Positions 35,434 through 48,229 of a stretch of DNA of 64,000 nucleotides are shown one piece after another. The notes below the pieces were generated by a model. That model ran no database searches and was not told where the DNA came from. It was given only the letters and a program-made list of their open reading frames with translations. This DNA comes from Leptodactylus fallax (lineage: Eukaryota; Chordata; Amphibia; Anura; Leptodactylidae). The translations under genes were made by a program, and so were the position numbers. The stretch spans positions 5,934,001-5,998,000 of the forward strand of contig CAMRHE010000076.1 in NCBI GenBank assembly GCA_947044405.1. Reading direction: 5' to 3'. How positions within the stretch are numbered: the first letter of the stretch is position 1; the number at the start of each line of letters is the position of its first letter.

Positions 35434-35971
35434 CAGTACTATGCAAAAGTTTCAGGCAGGAATGGAAAAAATGTTACAAAGCAAGAATGCGTTAAACAAC
35501 AGAAGGGTTGATATTTTACTTTTATCAATTAACAAAATGAAGTGAAATGTAAATCCCATCAATATTTGGTGTGACCTTTACCCTTTGGAGGAGGAGTCCT
35601 GGAAGTGATGATACGGCCCCCACAGATATAGCCCTGATCTCAACATCATCCAGTCTGTCTGGGATGACATGAAGAGACAGAAGGATTGGAGCAAGCCTAC
35701 ATCCACAGAAGATCTGTGTTTAGTTTTCCAAGATGGCGGGAACAACCTCCCTGCCGAGTTCTGCCAAATACTGTCTGCAAGTACCGAGAAGAACTGATGG
35801 AAGGCAAAGGGCAAAGGTCACACCAAATATTGATGGGATTTACATTTCTCTTTTGTTCATTCACTTCATTTTGTTAATTGACAAAAATAAACTATTAACC
35901 CTTCTATTTCTGAAAGCATTCTTACTCTGCAGCATTTTTCCACACCTGTCCTAAACCTTTGCACAGTACTG
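35434..35971. mobile_element. Complete Tc1-like MITE
   Basis: Termini CAGTACTATGCAAAAGTTT and AACCTTTGCACAGTACTG are flanked by TA (35432-35433 and 35972-35973). The inverted repeats extend about 145 bp: 'atcaatatttggtgtgacct' at 35559 pairs with 'ggtcacaccaaatattgatg' at 35815. The 538-bp body keeps scraps of a parent transposon's coding strand ('gtctgtctgggatgacatga', 'agatctgtgtttag') but no frame. Ends match the single terminus at 50540 and the copy at 31378. Confidence 0.93.
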
Positions 35972-35973
35972 TA

Positions 35974-37498
35974 TGTTCTGTACATGTGGTTCTGGCAAGC
36001 ATACATGTATTCTCAGTAGGGATAGGGGAGTAATCCAGTATCAGTCACCACCGGTGTAGGCTTAAATGTTGTAAGAGCAAAGACATGTAGGTTTTCCTTG
36101 ATATTATTTCTCAGGTGAGAGTTGGCTACTTCTATTCGTATAGGATAGTCAATCCCCTTGAAAACGGCAAGTTCGGATAACGTTGCTCTTATTTGCATGT
36201 ATAACTTATGAGCAAGACTTTCTAAGATCTCACCAAGTTCAGCAATTCATGTCTACTATGGGTCTGTATAGAGTTGTCTAAAAGTGAAAAGCTATCTCAC
36301 CAATCTGTATGGTTGGTTTCCAACATAATAGAAAATCTCAGTTGAAATCTATGACGCTATCATGGTTCAGATCCCTGGAAACATTTATCTTCCTCCTATA
36401 TGACTTGATCCTTGCTCAGGTTTAGTTGGGAGTCCCCTTTTTCTCTCCCCACAGACTTTTGCTAGCGGTACACTGCCCATATCCACCGAGCCTTCTTCTT
36501 TTTTCATTGGCCATAAATCTAAGGTAAAACAGAGCAATGTGCATAAATGAATAATATAACCACAGAATAAAAAAAATGTTTTTCCAAGCGTATAGTTTAC
36601 TAACACGGAGAGTAGATTTACATTTTGAAAGCAATGCTTTTTTTCCCGTTTCCAATGTGTTATGTGTATTTATATGCGGTACTATTTCACCCTTCATGAC
36701 ACACATCGATACCCGCTTTATGTCTGCCTATTACTACTCATTTAAACATCTATTTTACATGATTCCCCCAGCCAGACATGGACTGTAATGACACGGAGTG
36801 TGGAGTGTTCTTTAATAAATTTCTACAGAATCAATACTTTGGCTGGGGATTTGTCAGTCTTTCAGAAGAACGCTTCATTAAACTTTACTGTTATTTTCTT
36901 GGATTTTTCAAAGTTCAGCTCTTATCATGTATCAGCTTTAAAGACATAAAAAACTGTATTTTGCTGTTGATGCTATCAGTGAACTATAACTAACTAGATT
37001 GTGACTAATAGGTAAGCACGTTGCTTGACAAACGCTATATCTATAACCCCCAGGGGTCAACATTAAATGCCGTTCAGTGAGCTATATGTTATTCACAAAG
37101 ACACAATGGTTGTAAAGTGACTCACTTTTTTCATTAGATAGCTGTCGTGAGAATGATACATTATGTTCTTATGTATCAGACTCACTTTATGGTTTTCGTG
37201 TTGGAATCTATAGATTGTAAGAAGTTATAGTTAAAAAAAAAAATGAGAGTTTATATCAAGAAAAAATATTTGAGTAACTTTGCAGGTACTCGCTTTACTG
37301 ATTTTGCGCTATGTAATTCTGCTGGTTGCCTATAGAGATTGACCACAGTTTATCTCAACATTGTTGTCAGACATGTGACATCTCAACGTACCGTAGCTCT
37401 AAAATTATAACTGACTAAAAGTTATTACATACTTTTTATATCTATCATCCATGATGGAGAAAGGGGCTACCTTATGTAGGTAATGAATACCTAACAAG
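35974..37498. other. Unassigned DNA
   Basis: No gene or clear element. The opposed frames at 36385-36788 have no recognisable domain. 36570-37000 is repeat-poor. Confidence 0.4.
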
Positions 37499-38070
37499 AT
37501 TTGTTTCATGAATATTCGTGAGGTTAACCCACAGGTTTGGCCTGAACTGAAATTCCTATTATTATAATCTGGGGTCTCTTCAGACCAAAGAGACTAATAA
37601 TTTGAGGCCTAAAGGAAGTGTGGAAAAATCAAAAACATGCATACTCAACTTTCCTCAACTTTCTTCAAGGCTCCACTGTGGCACCAGGTCTTCTCTCTAA
37701 GGCATCCTGGTGTCTTCTGGCCTCCTTGTGAAGTCGCGTGAGGAACAACAATGCCATAATGCTTCCCAAACCACAGGCCTCAGTGATGACCCAGGGTTCC
37801 TGATGTCACAGAGAAGGATGGAAGATGCTGTGGATGGCCAGGAAAGAAGACCGGGGCTTCAACCTGTTAAGTTGAAGCCCTGGAATGGTGAAGAAAGGTG
37901 AATATGAGTGTGTTTTTTTATTATTTCTACACCTACCCTGAGCCTCTGATTATTATACTCTGGAATCTAAAGAGATCTCAGAGTATAATAATGATTCATG
38001 GACGGTGAACCCCAAAAAATGTCAGGTTCAAGCAAACCTGAAATTTTGGGAAAATTTGTACCCATCTCTA
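37499..38070. repeat. Nested-palindrome element ('GTATAAT' family)
   Basis: The left part has 'gaatattcgtgaggttaa' and 'tattataatctggggtctc'. The right part has 'attatactctggaatct', 'ctcagagtataata', 'aggttcaagcaaacc' and ends 'acccatctcta' (38070), resembling the hAT-like CTCATCTCTA terminus. The middle carries 'caggcctcagtgatgac'-type sequence. No clean 8-bp duplication was found. The 63-codon frame inside is not a gene. Confidence 0.55.
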
Positions 38071-38199
38071 ATAATGAGCTCTATCTTTAGAGACAGTGAA
38101 GGTCAATAGTAAAATATAGATCTAGAGAAAGATTCAGTGAAATCTAGACTCGGGGTCAGCTTTTGTCTTCTTCTTTTATCTGTTCGACATACTATCCCC

Positions 38200-38640
38200 G
38201 TCATCCACTTGACTACTATAGATGGGGGTCTCTTCAGACCTCAGAGTGTAATAGGTAGAGGCCCAAGGGGGGTGTGTGTGTGTAAAAAATTAAAAAAAAA
38301 CATTCATACTCACCTTTCTTTACCTTGTTTGGGCCATCTTTTGGCGTTTGGTGCCCTCTCTCCACCTCTTGCCTATGATTGAGCCTCAGCAGTCACATTG
38401 GCACGCTGAACGTCATGACGCTTGGTGTGCCCATGTGACCACTGGTGGCCCAGTCAGAAGCCTCAGCAGTGACTCTGGGCACATGATGTCACAGGAGAGT
38501 GCCAGACACTGCAAGGAGACCCAAAAGAGGTAAGGGAAGGTGAATATGAATGTTTTTTTTTTTATTTTTGTCATCTCCCCTGGGCTTTCACCTATTATAC
38601 TCTGGGGTCTGAAGAGACCTCAGAGGATATAATGCTGCGG
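38200..38640. repeat. Second nested-palindrome copy adjacent to the first
   Basis: 'gggtctcttcagacctcaga' (38227) and, at the far side, 'tattatactctggggtctga' (38594) with 'agacctcagaggatataat' bracket 'catactcacctttctttacc' and 'ggtaagggaaggtgaatatg'. The core has 'gaccactggtggcccagtca' and 'aagcctcagcagtgac'. The same plan is seen at 37499-38070, 9300-9540 and 61240-61560. Confidence 0.6.
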
Positions 38641-40353
38641 CCATTTTTGTTCATCCAAAGTAAATTGCCATTTGTTTGGTTTCATTAAAAACTGAACAAT
38701 TTGGAATATTTGGGTGATCTGTGGGGCTTCTGGTTGTCGGACCCTGCTGAGCCGAAATTGATAACCAGATCTAATGATAGGTCATCAATATTTTATTTCT
38801 AGAAAGCCCCTTTACGTCATATGTATGCAGTCAGCTCCTCAGCTCCCCCTAGTGTATATTAAATCATGAATAAAATATATATTTTTTCAATGTTATTTAT
38901 AAAGCAGTTTTATAATTAACCAGGGTTTAGACAAAGGCTGACACCTTCCTTGTAAAAAGTATGACTTCAACCGATTGTAACTTTTCTATACAGTACTTGA
39001 AAATTTATCTCTCAGTCAGAATAAAAAGCAGAACATAAATACTGGGGAAAGTTAAAGCAATTGACGTGATGGCTTTATTATAAACAGAACATTCTGTACA
39101 AACTTGTGCGCTGAATCCATTGTTTCTAGAACTAATGCATGTAAGAAGGAAGTATCATATAAATCTGTTTACTTTACTGCATCTGCTTTCACTATTTATA
39201 TTATTGTGAAGTCATAATATTGAGCACAAGGACAAGCTTATACAACCATATTACAAGCCAATTGTACAAACAATGGCGCTCATTTATATACAGTGTAACG
39301 CTGGTCAGAAAATGTATCACTATGGAAAAGACATCACGCTGTGACATGACGTGAAGTACGAAACTGTGACCCAATAAGTAGGTTCAAAAACTGGTTAAAG
39401 AGGAAAAGAATCACCAAAGTGCAAGGATGGCGACAATATGGTTACTCCGCACTCCTCCATGGCCAGCACACCACTGTGTCTTCTCTCTAGTTCCTGCCCT
39501 GACACCGACCCTTGCAGGTTACCCAAAGCCAAACACCAGTGATGAGGGAATAAGAGCTGTAGAGTCTGTAAGCCAAACCTCCGACTCCGACTTCTTTACT
39601 TTTCTACAGCCCAACTCCAACTCCAGCTCCTGCTCTGACTCCAACTCTTTCATAAATGGCTGACAGCCATGGTTAGTCAGAAGCTATACAAACTCTGCAT
39701 CTAGTGAATTATACAATATTAATAACTGTATAATATAATTAAAAATAATTATTTTTATTTTGAAGATGGAGACAGTAACTTTTTTCCAACTGCACTGAAG
39801 TCCTCTTTGCTGAAGTAGATGTTAAACAAAGTAACAGATATCAAGTAACCTTACAATGCCAGAGCTAGTTTGTAAGATCAGAGGCCGCGTCAATGAACAA
39901 CATGCTTCTGCTGTTGAGGGAGATGCCCTGTCCACCATTGAAGAAGCCATCCTCTTATTCACAACTGTCCTTAAGTGTTTGGTACTTAGAACCAAGATGG
40001 TGACTTTGGATAAAAGGAGGTTTCCCATCTCAAGATGTCCAAGCTGGTAAGTCTCCAAGCTATCCTCTTCTACCAAGTAGTTCTCCATGAAAGCTGTCCT
40101 CCAATGAAAAAAAAAAAAAAAAAGATATAAAAATAAAGCCCTATGTGTCACAAAAAAAAAAAAAAAAAAAAATGATGCAAAAATTATATGCATAACCAGA
40201 ACGACAAAAATGTTATAGCCTTCAAAACTGCACGTTCCAAAAACAAAAAAAAAAACAAAAATGAATCCGGTCATGAATAAATTAGAAGTATTGTCTGTGA
40301 TCAGAAAAATAGCCTACGTTTTTCAAACACAGCACCACTCCAGTAAAAAATTA
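38641..40353. other. Unassigned DNA with simple-sequence tracts
   Basis: 39577-39650 is rich in 'ctccaactcc'-type repeats. Poly-A runs are at 40107-40123 and 40153-40172. The 150-codon minus frame at 39822-40274 is largely translated poly-T (Phe runs) and is not a gene. Confidence 0.5.
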
Positions 40354-40625
40354 AGGGGATGAACCGCAATACCACACATAGCCCATGGAAAAGTGTGGCA
40401 CTGTTTTAGAGAGAGGTTTCCTCTGGAGACTTTCTGCTTCAATTATACCTATAGGGAAACTGCCAGCATTTCTGTAGGTATAATTGACATGCTGCGATTT
40501 CCAAAAACGCAATGATTTTGGAAATTGCAGCATTTCCGCTGTGTGTATTTTTCTGCAATGTGTGGATGGGAATCTCTAGAATCCCATCCACTTTGCAGAG
40601 ACTGTAAAACGCCACATTTATGCTC
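40354..40625. mobile_element. PIF/Harbinger-like palindromic MITE, diverged copy
   Basis: Internal markers of the family are present in order: 'gaggtttcctctggagactt', 'tcaattatacctataggg', 'tctgtaggtataattga', 'catgctgcgatttccaaa', 'atttttctgcaatgtgtgga' and 'atcccatccactttgcag'. It aligns with 42069-42381 in the same orientation. The ends are eroded and no TAA duplication can be shown. Confidence 0.7.
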
Positions 40626-40639
40626 TGCCATAGCTTAGG

Positions 40640-40915
40640 AGAAGAAACATTAGCTCAGTGTGAGGACATGTGAGCAGTGATAAGCCTAGTATACTTAAAC
40701 AGATGTGTTTTAGGACATGTTTGAAGCTGCTGTAGTTGGATATTAATCTGATTGTCCGGGTAGAGCATTCCAGAGCACTGGTGCAGCTTGAGAAAAGCCT
40801 TGGAGATGGGAGTGGAATGTTCGAATAACAGAGGATACAAGTCTAAGGTTGTTGACAGAATGAAGAGGATGGGTAGGGTGGAGGGGGGAGGAGATGTAGT
40901 AAAGATACATTTTTG
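40640..40915. repeat. Interspersed repeat ('gagcattccagagcactgg' type)
   Basis: 'gataagcctagtatacttaa', 'gggtagagcattccagagca', 'tgagaaaagccttggagatg' and 'gacagaatgaagaggatggg' follow the order of a repeat I recall as common in frogs, of unclear class. The 82-88 codon frames on both strands come from it. Confidence 0.5.
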
Positions 40916-42065
40916 CGTCAAAACTGCTGTTAGAAAATCAACTTTTAATCCATATGCATATGTTCTGTTGACGGAGCAGCTACTAGATCAACCATATTCA
41001 CCAGTGGTCATCAGTACTTGTCCATTTTTGTGTTAGGAGGCACCACTTTGTGGCAACCATAAGTGACAACAGGTGCTCTGGCAGGTGTGGACACGCCCCA
41101 GGTGCTCTGAATGTCTCATTTGCATACAGATTCTGGTTTTCAGCAGAAAGGTTTTGTAGACTTTCTTTAAGACAGGGTTCTATTTTTGCCTGCTTAGAGA
41201 AGAAAATAAAATAAAAAAAAAAGCCTAATAGTCACAAAAAGGCTAAGAAATTCATTCTGAGGCCTTTTTTAAATCAAATTATAATGAAAACCCTTGTGCC
41301 GCTAAAGTCGTATTTACCCATCACAGGATCCATTATATACAATTTAAATGACTATTACTTTGCGTATCTTTGGTTAAATTATTATTACTATTATTATTAT
41401 TTTCTTTTTCAATATTGTTTGGTAATGATATTGTTTACAGATCATTTGATATCGAGTCTCTCTTCATAGATAATGCAATATTCATAAAAATGATGTCTGC
41501 GGCAGCACATGCGGCTTGTGGTGACTCACTGAACATTATATTAGCCAAGAAAACAAATATTTAAAAAGTAAATTGTGATTCGTAGCATAAAAAAAACACT
41601 TTATTTGTTTTATTTAATAGTAGATTAAACAGCGACTGATAAAATTCAGTATGTGAATACTGTATGATGTCAGCAGACTGAAACACAAAAAAAACTGTAG
41701 ATTTTTGTGCACTGTTAACACTTCCTGTCATTCAAAATCACAACATTCAGTCCTATTGGGCTAAGCTTTGTTTACTGTGGGGAAGGAGGGGAGGGGGTGA
41801 CAGAGTGCACTAAGAGAATCTCCAAATAAATAGTAGAGGGTAGAGATATGGTGGTCTATTGATGGGATGTGACTAAGCAGCTAATGGAGATCATGCTGGG
41901 GCTTCCTGCTGTGAGAGTGGGAGTCGGTGCTGCTTCATTCATAGTCTTGACAGAAAACTGTTCTCCCATCTAAAAAAGGGTTCAAGTTTATGCAGTGTTT
42001 AAAAGGGCATCTGAGTATTCATCAGAAGTTGAAATATCAGCAGGGTCTTACTGAGCAGTCTGTTC
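40916..42065. other. Unassigned DNA
   Basis: An ATT repeat ('ttattattactattattattattt') is at 41381-41402. No other feature is supported. Confidence 0.4.
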
Positions 42066-42068
42066 TAA

Positions 42069-42381
42069 GGCCCCACGCGGTGGCAAAGTATCGCGGTTCT
42101 TCCCACAGCACTTTAGACAGAAAGATCGCAGAGGTTTCCTCTGCGGACTTTCTGTTTCAATTATACCTATAGGGAAACCGCTGGTGTTTCTGTAGGTATA
42201 ATTGACGTGCTGTGATTTCCAAAACCACTCTGGTTTTGGAAATCGTTGCATATCCGCAGCACGGTTTTTAACGCAAAGTGGGCATGGATTCCCTAGAATC
42301 CCAGCCACTTTGCTCTGACTTTAAATCACCGTGATTTTTTTCGCGGCATTTCTGCCACGGGCAAATCGCAGCATTTACGCC
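42069..42381. mobile_element. PIF/Harbinger-like palindromic MITE, 313 bp
   Basis: TAA flanks both sides (42066-42068 and 42382-42384). The left end 'ggccccacgcggtgg' lacks the first few bases of the usual GGCTAAGGCCCC terminus. The body has 'cagaggtttcctctgcggac', 'ttatacctatagggaaac', 'gtaggtataattgacgtg' and 'tagaatcccagccacttt'. 'ggaaatcgttgcatatccgc' marks the inner hairpin. No coding capacity. Confidence 0.75.
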
Positions 42382-42384
42382 TAA

Positions 42385-43769
42385 AGGGAAATATAATTTT
42401 CTATATTACTATCTATATTTAAAAAGGTACTATCCTGCAATTTCCACTCTGGTCACTAAGCCCAATAATAGACTATTCTGTAGGGATTTTCATTGCAGCA
42501 GTCATCGCATTTACATCACAAGCAAGATGGACAGAATCACAAGAGAAGATAACACCTATATAGATAACACTACTAGCCCATTATTGCATCCACTACTGAA
42601 AATAGATGAGCACAGCTTGTCTAGAAAACAGAGCATGTCTAGAAAACTCCCATAGACCTCAGTGAGTCAGTTTTAGTTTATTGCTGTCTATGGGCATGAT
42701 TATGCTGTAAATATCGCTGAAAGTTATTAACAGAGCAGCTCAGGCAAGATGGCCGCCCCATAATCATGCACAGAAAATAGAATTAAAAATTAATTCTGTT
42801 GAAAAGAAAAACATATTAGAAAAAAAAACGTGTGTTTCACTATTTGGTGTTAATAAATCAGTAATAAAAAAAAGAATTTAATAAGTGAATTAAAAATTTG
42901 GCGATTTATTCCTTTTACGTATTACACTACTCGTGCCTATGGTTATATTACGGCTCTATGAAACCTCTATGAGCCCTACTGTACCTCTGTATGCTTCAGA
43001 TCTGAAATGGTGGAAAGCTCCATATTATGGAGATGTTCTCTTCTAGAAACATCCCTTTGGGATAGAACAACCCCGTAATATTGCACCACATGGAGCACCA
43101 TACGTTCGCTGTGTGCATTAGACTGTATATAGATTAAATATACATTATCTTTCGTAAGGAAAGCCACGACTCAGGAAATTTTGTCACTACCTCTATGGAG
43201 TCAAAAATGTAAGATTGAAGATCTTCCCATACTTCATAAGTCCAATGCTCAGACCTTAATACAAGAACCTACTGACATGATTTGGAATTAGGAAACACGG
43301 CCAGATAGCCGCCATCTCTTATAATTCGCCTTAATTACCTAATATATAAATAACCACAAGCATAGTTCCCTGTTTGCACAGCAGCCTGCTTCCTTGCAGC
43401 TGGCTTCCCCCACTAAATTCCATACGTCATCATAAAACATTTGATTTTCTTTGTGCGATGAGAACATAATGAGAAACATTTCTGCAAGCTCGCTCTTATA
43501 ATTTCTAAATACTGCTTAAGATTTCATCTTTAATCACGGGTGCCCAGTAATTACTGATGCCGTTTTCTCCTAGGAAATTCCTTTAAATAGCCTCGAAACA
43601 CAACAAAAAGACCAATTACATTCATAATGTTTTTGAGGTCACCCATATAGGACAAGGGCAATTGAACTTGGAGGCAAATACACAGTTTACCTTCCTAGAG
43701 GAAGTAATGCCATTGTAACTAAGATGTATAACACTGCGGAGCTTAAGAAAATAGGAATTTTCTCATTAT
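42385..43769. other. Unassigned DNA with a repeat-poor interval
   Basis: 43230-43640 lacks recognised repeats and has two TAATTA cores (43332, 43548) and a TACGTCA-like site (43425). Possible conserved non-coding sequence, untested. Confidence 0.35.
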
Positions 43770-44780
43770 CAGGGGCGTAACAAGTAATCATGGGGCCCAA
43801 TAGCAAAACTTCAAATGAGGTTTTTCTTCACCATCAGCGAGACTGGGGTATGAAAAGTCATCCTAATGTACAATAATAATGATCACAGTGAAATCATAGT
43901 AAAGAGGTAATGCAAACAGTGATGTCAAAGTACAGGGATAATATATACAGTGATGTCATAATATAGCGATGTCACAGTAAAGGAATAATGTTCAGAGTGA
44001 TCTCATAGTGTAGTATAATGCATACAGAGATCTCGCAAATAGTGATGTCACAGAACAAAGATAATATACATAGTGATTTCACAGTACATTGAGAAAGCAT
44101 ATAGTGATGTCACAGTACAGGAATAATGTACACAGTGATGTCATAATATAGTTATGTCACAGTAAAGGAATAATGTTCAGAGTGATATCATAGTGTAGTA
44201 TGATGCATACAGAGATATTGCAAATAGTGATGTCACAATCAGGAATAATAAACACAGTGCTGTCACAGTACTTTGATAATACACACAGTGATGTCACAGT
44301 ACAGTGAGAATGCAGATAGTGATGTCACAGCACAGGAATAATGTACACAGTGATGTCACAGAACAAGGGTAATACACACAGTGATGTCACAGTACAGAGA
44401 TAATGCATATGGTGATGTCACAGTACAGGTATAACGTACATAGTGATGTCACAGTACTTTGATAATACACATAGTGATGTCACAGTACAGTGATAATACA
44501 CACAGTGATGTCACAGTACAGTGATAATATACATAGTGATGTCACAGTACATTGAGAATCCATATAGTGATGTCACAATACAGTGATAATATACATAGTG
44601 ATGTCACAGTACATTGAAAATACATATAGTGATGTCACAGTACAGGGATAATGTACACAGTGATGTCACAGTACAGGGATAATGTACATAGTGATGTCAC
44701 AGTATAGGGATAATGTACATAGTGATGTCACAGTATAGGGATAATGCTCACAGTGATGTCACAGACGCAATATTGGGATA
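43770..44780 (+). mobile_element. hAT-like element 5' end followed by a 31-bp minisatellite
   Basis: The terminus CAGGGGCGTAACAAGTAATC (43770) and 'tggggcccaatagcaaaac' closely parallel the left end of the complete hAT-like element at 59918 (CAGTGGCGTTACTAG then 'gggccccaaggcaaac'). About 120 bp later the 31-bp array starts. After the array I could not find the matching 3' terminus or a copy of the left flank octamer ctcattat, so this copy appears 3'-truncated. Confidence 0.65.
43912..44770 (+). repeat. 31-bp minisatellite ('agtgatgtcacagtacag' units)
   Basis: About 27 imperfect units of about 31 bp, each around AGTGATGTCACAGTACAG plus a variable 'ggataatrtacac' part. Units from 44300 on are regular, while the first half is more diverged. 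A higher-order period is visible: 'tgatgtcataatatag' with its following 'cagtaaaggaataatgttca' occurs at 43951 and again at 44136, 185 bp or six units apart. Confidence 0.95.
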
Positions 44781-46512
44781 ATATCGGAGTGCGGTTCCCA
44801 TCTCAGGAGGTGGTTCTGAGGACAACATTTCATCTATACAGAACCTGTGCACATATACACATTCACTTTCTCTAATAGATTTTTATTGTAATCTTTGCTG
44901 CCATCATTGTAGACAAGATATATCATAAAATAGATCTAATAGACTATTGTTTGGATTATCGTATAACAAATAGACTCTAGTGACAACGGATTGAATCCAA
45001 TATTCATCTTGGAATGGGGTCACCTTCCGGTTGACCTTTGGGGTCCATTAATCTCTAGGAGTCTTGGTCTACCTAATGACATTTGTTACATTGGTGTGCC
45101 AATCTAACCCTGACACCAGTTGAATCACGAGAGTGCCAGCTGGACAGTGAAAAATTCCCTTCTTCAATTTACTTGTAGAATAATCTAAATACGGGCTGAA
45201 AGAAAGAATAGTTCGGGGGTTGATTTTTCTTCCTTTGGATCAACACTGCAGTAAAATAGGTTAACTTACTGTAGACTTTTATGTCCATGTGAGACTGACT
45301 GCATGCAAGGGGCTCGCTACATTTTCCTTCTTTTGGAGTTATACACTGAGAGTATTTTCCAATGTATAACCTATAAAGCTACACTGTAAGAAAATGCCAC
45401 GTAGTATAGATTTTTTTACTGTATGTCTCTGTAATGAAGACTACTCTATCCTATATAATAAAAGGACACCTTTTTGCCACCTGTTTGGTAAACTGGACTC
45501 TATAGATATGTTCAGCATAGGTGCCTGGAGATTTCTTGTTGCAAAAAAACAAGATGTGAACATGGCCTTAGTCAGGTCTTCAATGTAAGGTCAGAGAACA
45601 AAGAATTGATAATAGAAATCTTGGTAGTAATCATATAAGGGGGTATAGATAGCACCTTGACTAGCTGCTCTGTTGGACAAGGAAGGGTTAAACTTTCGTA
45701 CTCTGAGTAGAGTAGAGTGCAGTGTTAGCAAGTGGGTAAACCACAACGTGGGATAGTCTGGTGTATTGGTTATGGTTTATCATGTGTTACAATGTACTCG
45801 CAATATGTTCTATGATGTGTTATAGACATGCCTTTGTATCATCGTGCGGTCACTGTTTTGGCACTTTCTGGTGGTCTAAGTAGAACTAAATTGCACCTCA
45901 GAGTCCCAAAGTTGTTAGTTGTTCATCTGTTGAGTGACCTACTGAAATCAGGTGTTACCCTCACAACTCAGGGCAGAAGATGGTTCACTATTCTAGAGCC
46001 AATCCTACTTCATAAGAGGCAAGACAGATAGACGGCTTGTAGAAGGAGAAGGTCGGCTCGCTGGATGGCTGCTTGGAGGAGGCAACATCTAGTGATGGCA
46101 GGAGAGCTGAGAGAGTCATACAAACAATTTTCAGAGAGGAGGCAGACACCTCTAACCAATTGTCAACCAATTTAGTGAATTGGCGTACTTCAGCAAACAC
46201 CTAGTGAGTGGGAGTCCGGGTGATGCATCCCTCACAACAACACATGCACATTGTTCATCATCGCAGTACCAGAGGCCTGCACAAATAACGTAGTAAAGAG
46301 GAGAATCACAGTGTCCTGTACGTGTCCTTTCTCTGACTGTGGAACGCCAGGTGGCCTGCAGGGGGCAGCGATTGGGCAGCAGTTTTGTAAGGGCTAGACA
46401 GAGAAGTGGTGCTTTGGCCACAATAAGAAGAATGGTGCTAGCTGAGGTGAGCATTATGTTGACACCGTCTGTGCCGGTGGTTCCTCACCGGTGCCTACTA
46501 CACTCATGCCAC
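44781..46512. other. Unassigned DNA
   Basis: No gene. The opposed frames at 45828-46791 (up to 150 codons) have no recognisable domain and overlap a palindromic repeat at their end. Confidence 0.45.
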
Positions 46513-46735
46513 CTTACTGCAAGGCTTCAAAAATATGGCTGCTTTCTTTTTTCTCAGGAAGTGACATCATGTCCATCGGTCACATGCTGCAGCTTAGCCC
46601 CATTTATTTTAATAGGATGGAGATGTGGCATTGCCATATGTCCAATGGACTTTAGGTTACTTCCTGAGAAAAAGAAAGCAGCCATGTTTTTGAAGTCCTG
46701 CACAACTCCTTTAAGAACCATATTAGGCCTGGCTA
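46513..46735. mobile_element. Palindromic MITE-like element ('gcagccatg' family)
   Basis: 'tcaaaaatatggctgctttc' with 'ttttttctcaggaagtgac' (46526-46565) faces 'ttcctgagaaaaagaaagca' and 'gcagccatgtttttga' (46661-46696). The right end 'acaactcctttaag' carries TTAA at 46732-46735, matching the TTAAAGG-type left terminus of the copy at 6607. The core is 'ctgcagcttagccccattta'. The left TTAA is lost. Confidence 0.65.
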
Positions 46736-46739
46736 TGCC

Positions 46740-48229
46740 GAGGTTGTGTATGAATACTCTGTACGATGGCCCTTGGACTAGTTATGGGTAAAGTATGTAT
46801 TATGGGCGCATAGACACCCCACATGAAGCCATTTAGTGCCACCATGATGAGAATATTGCCATTATTACATATCCAATAAAATAGCAAGGACTCTATTGCA
46901 ATAACACATGACAGTAAGTCTAAATATAGGAAATCTTACAAAGGGCACAAACACCCACTAGCAAAACATTTGTGAGATGTCACATTTTCAGCCAAACCAA
47001 TAAACCACCATTTTGTAAACTTTATGTTTGTATGGTTTCCAGTTCGACAAAACTGAGTTCACTGAGGTCTTGTTGACTTCAAATTTGGGGAAAAAAAGTA
47101 TAGTTGTTATTTTACAACAAAACTGTGAAATAAATTGCTGTTTTGGGGCATATACGTTCTTTTAAAATGTCAAAGTAGAAGCATTACTTTTATAAAAATC
47201 ATATTTTGCAACCTTTTTATATGAAGTCGTAATAAGAGGTTTGCGACTTGGTCTTTACAAAAATGGAACTTTTAGCCGGGTGTTGTGGATCATTTTTGGA
47301 ATTTACTACAGTAGGAATATCCATGGCTGTTTAATAAAGGCTCAGCTGCTGTTTATCACAGCTCTATTGAAAAACATGCTACAATGAAGACCGCAGTAGG
47401 TGAGCAGTACTGGCATTGACCATAGCAGTGGATAGAAGTGGTTATAGCCCAAAAATTTGATACATGTAATTACTGTAGTGAGAGTGGATAAGATACTATT
47501 TGTATATGTAACAGGGGTTGGCAATTCTTAACAGGTACTGAGTGTTACTGAAATAGACATAATACTTATTACCAATTTTACATATATTCTACCCATTACC
47601 ACTCCAAATCTTACCAATATTGGGTCTTACTTTTGGGGATTTCCTGGGTATATCTATCAGTATCTGCCTGCCTCAATGTCTTTCCATGTAGGGTCCCATG
47701 AGTCTACAAAACTGACTGTAAATTGAGGGAAATACTTTACATCACTACGAAATATTGGCATAACAAGGAACCATAGTGCAAAAAATGGAACCAAAAACTT
47801 CAGGATATGACTATTTTAGTTTCCTCTTTTCCTTGGACTACCAATGATCTACATTGTTTCCCCAAGCTGCTTCCATTCTTTGCTTCCATTATCCACAGTG
47901 ATCTGTAAGTAAATCTCACTTTTCAGTAGTACCTGCTAAGATTCCCACCCTGGTGGTTATACCCATGAAGAAATGACTTATACACGTCTCTAAAATGGGA
48001 TGAACAATACTAAAATGCAACCATTGGGGGCAGCACTGAGGTATTTGGAAATTATCAACTGCATATTGGGAAACAAGATTGTCATAGCTACCATTGTTCT
48101 ACAGTTCTACAGAATCAACTCCTTCCTACTTGTCCATATTCAGCATATGTTACTTAATGGTCTTACATGACGATTGTAGGCTCCAAGGCCAAATCTATAT
48201 TAGAACTCCTAACTGTTTATTTATTTCTC
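46740..48229. other. Unassigned DNA
   Basis: No recognised gene or element. Confidence 0.4.

Noticed and set aside
39822..40274. 150-codon minus-strand frame
   Set aside because: It is largely translated poly-T (long Phe runs) over two poly-A tracts and has no domain.
43912..44770. Repeated TGATGTCA as a cluster of CRE-like transcription factor sites
   Set aside because: The motif is part of every minisatellite unit, so repetition reflects tandem amplification. It also differs from the TGACGTCA consensus.
46339..46791. 150-codon plus-strand frame
   Set aside because: No recognisable domain; it overlaps a palindromic repeat and opposing frames of similar length.
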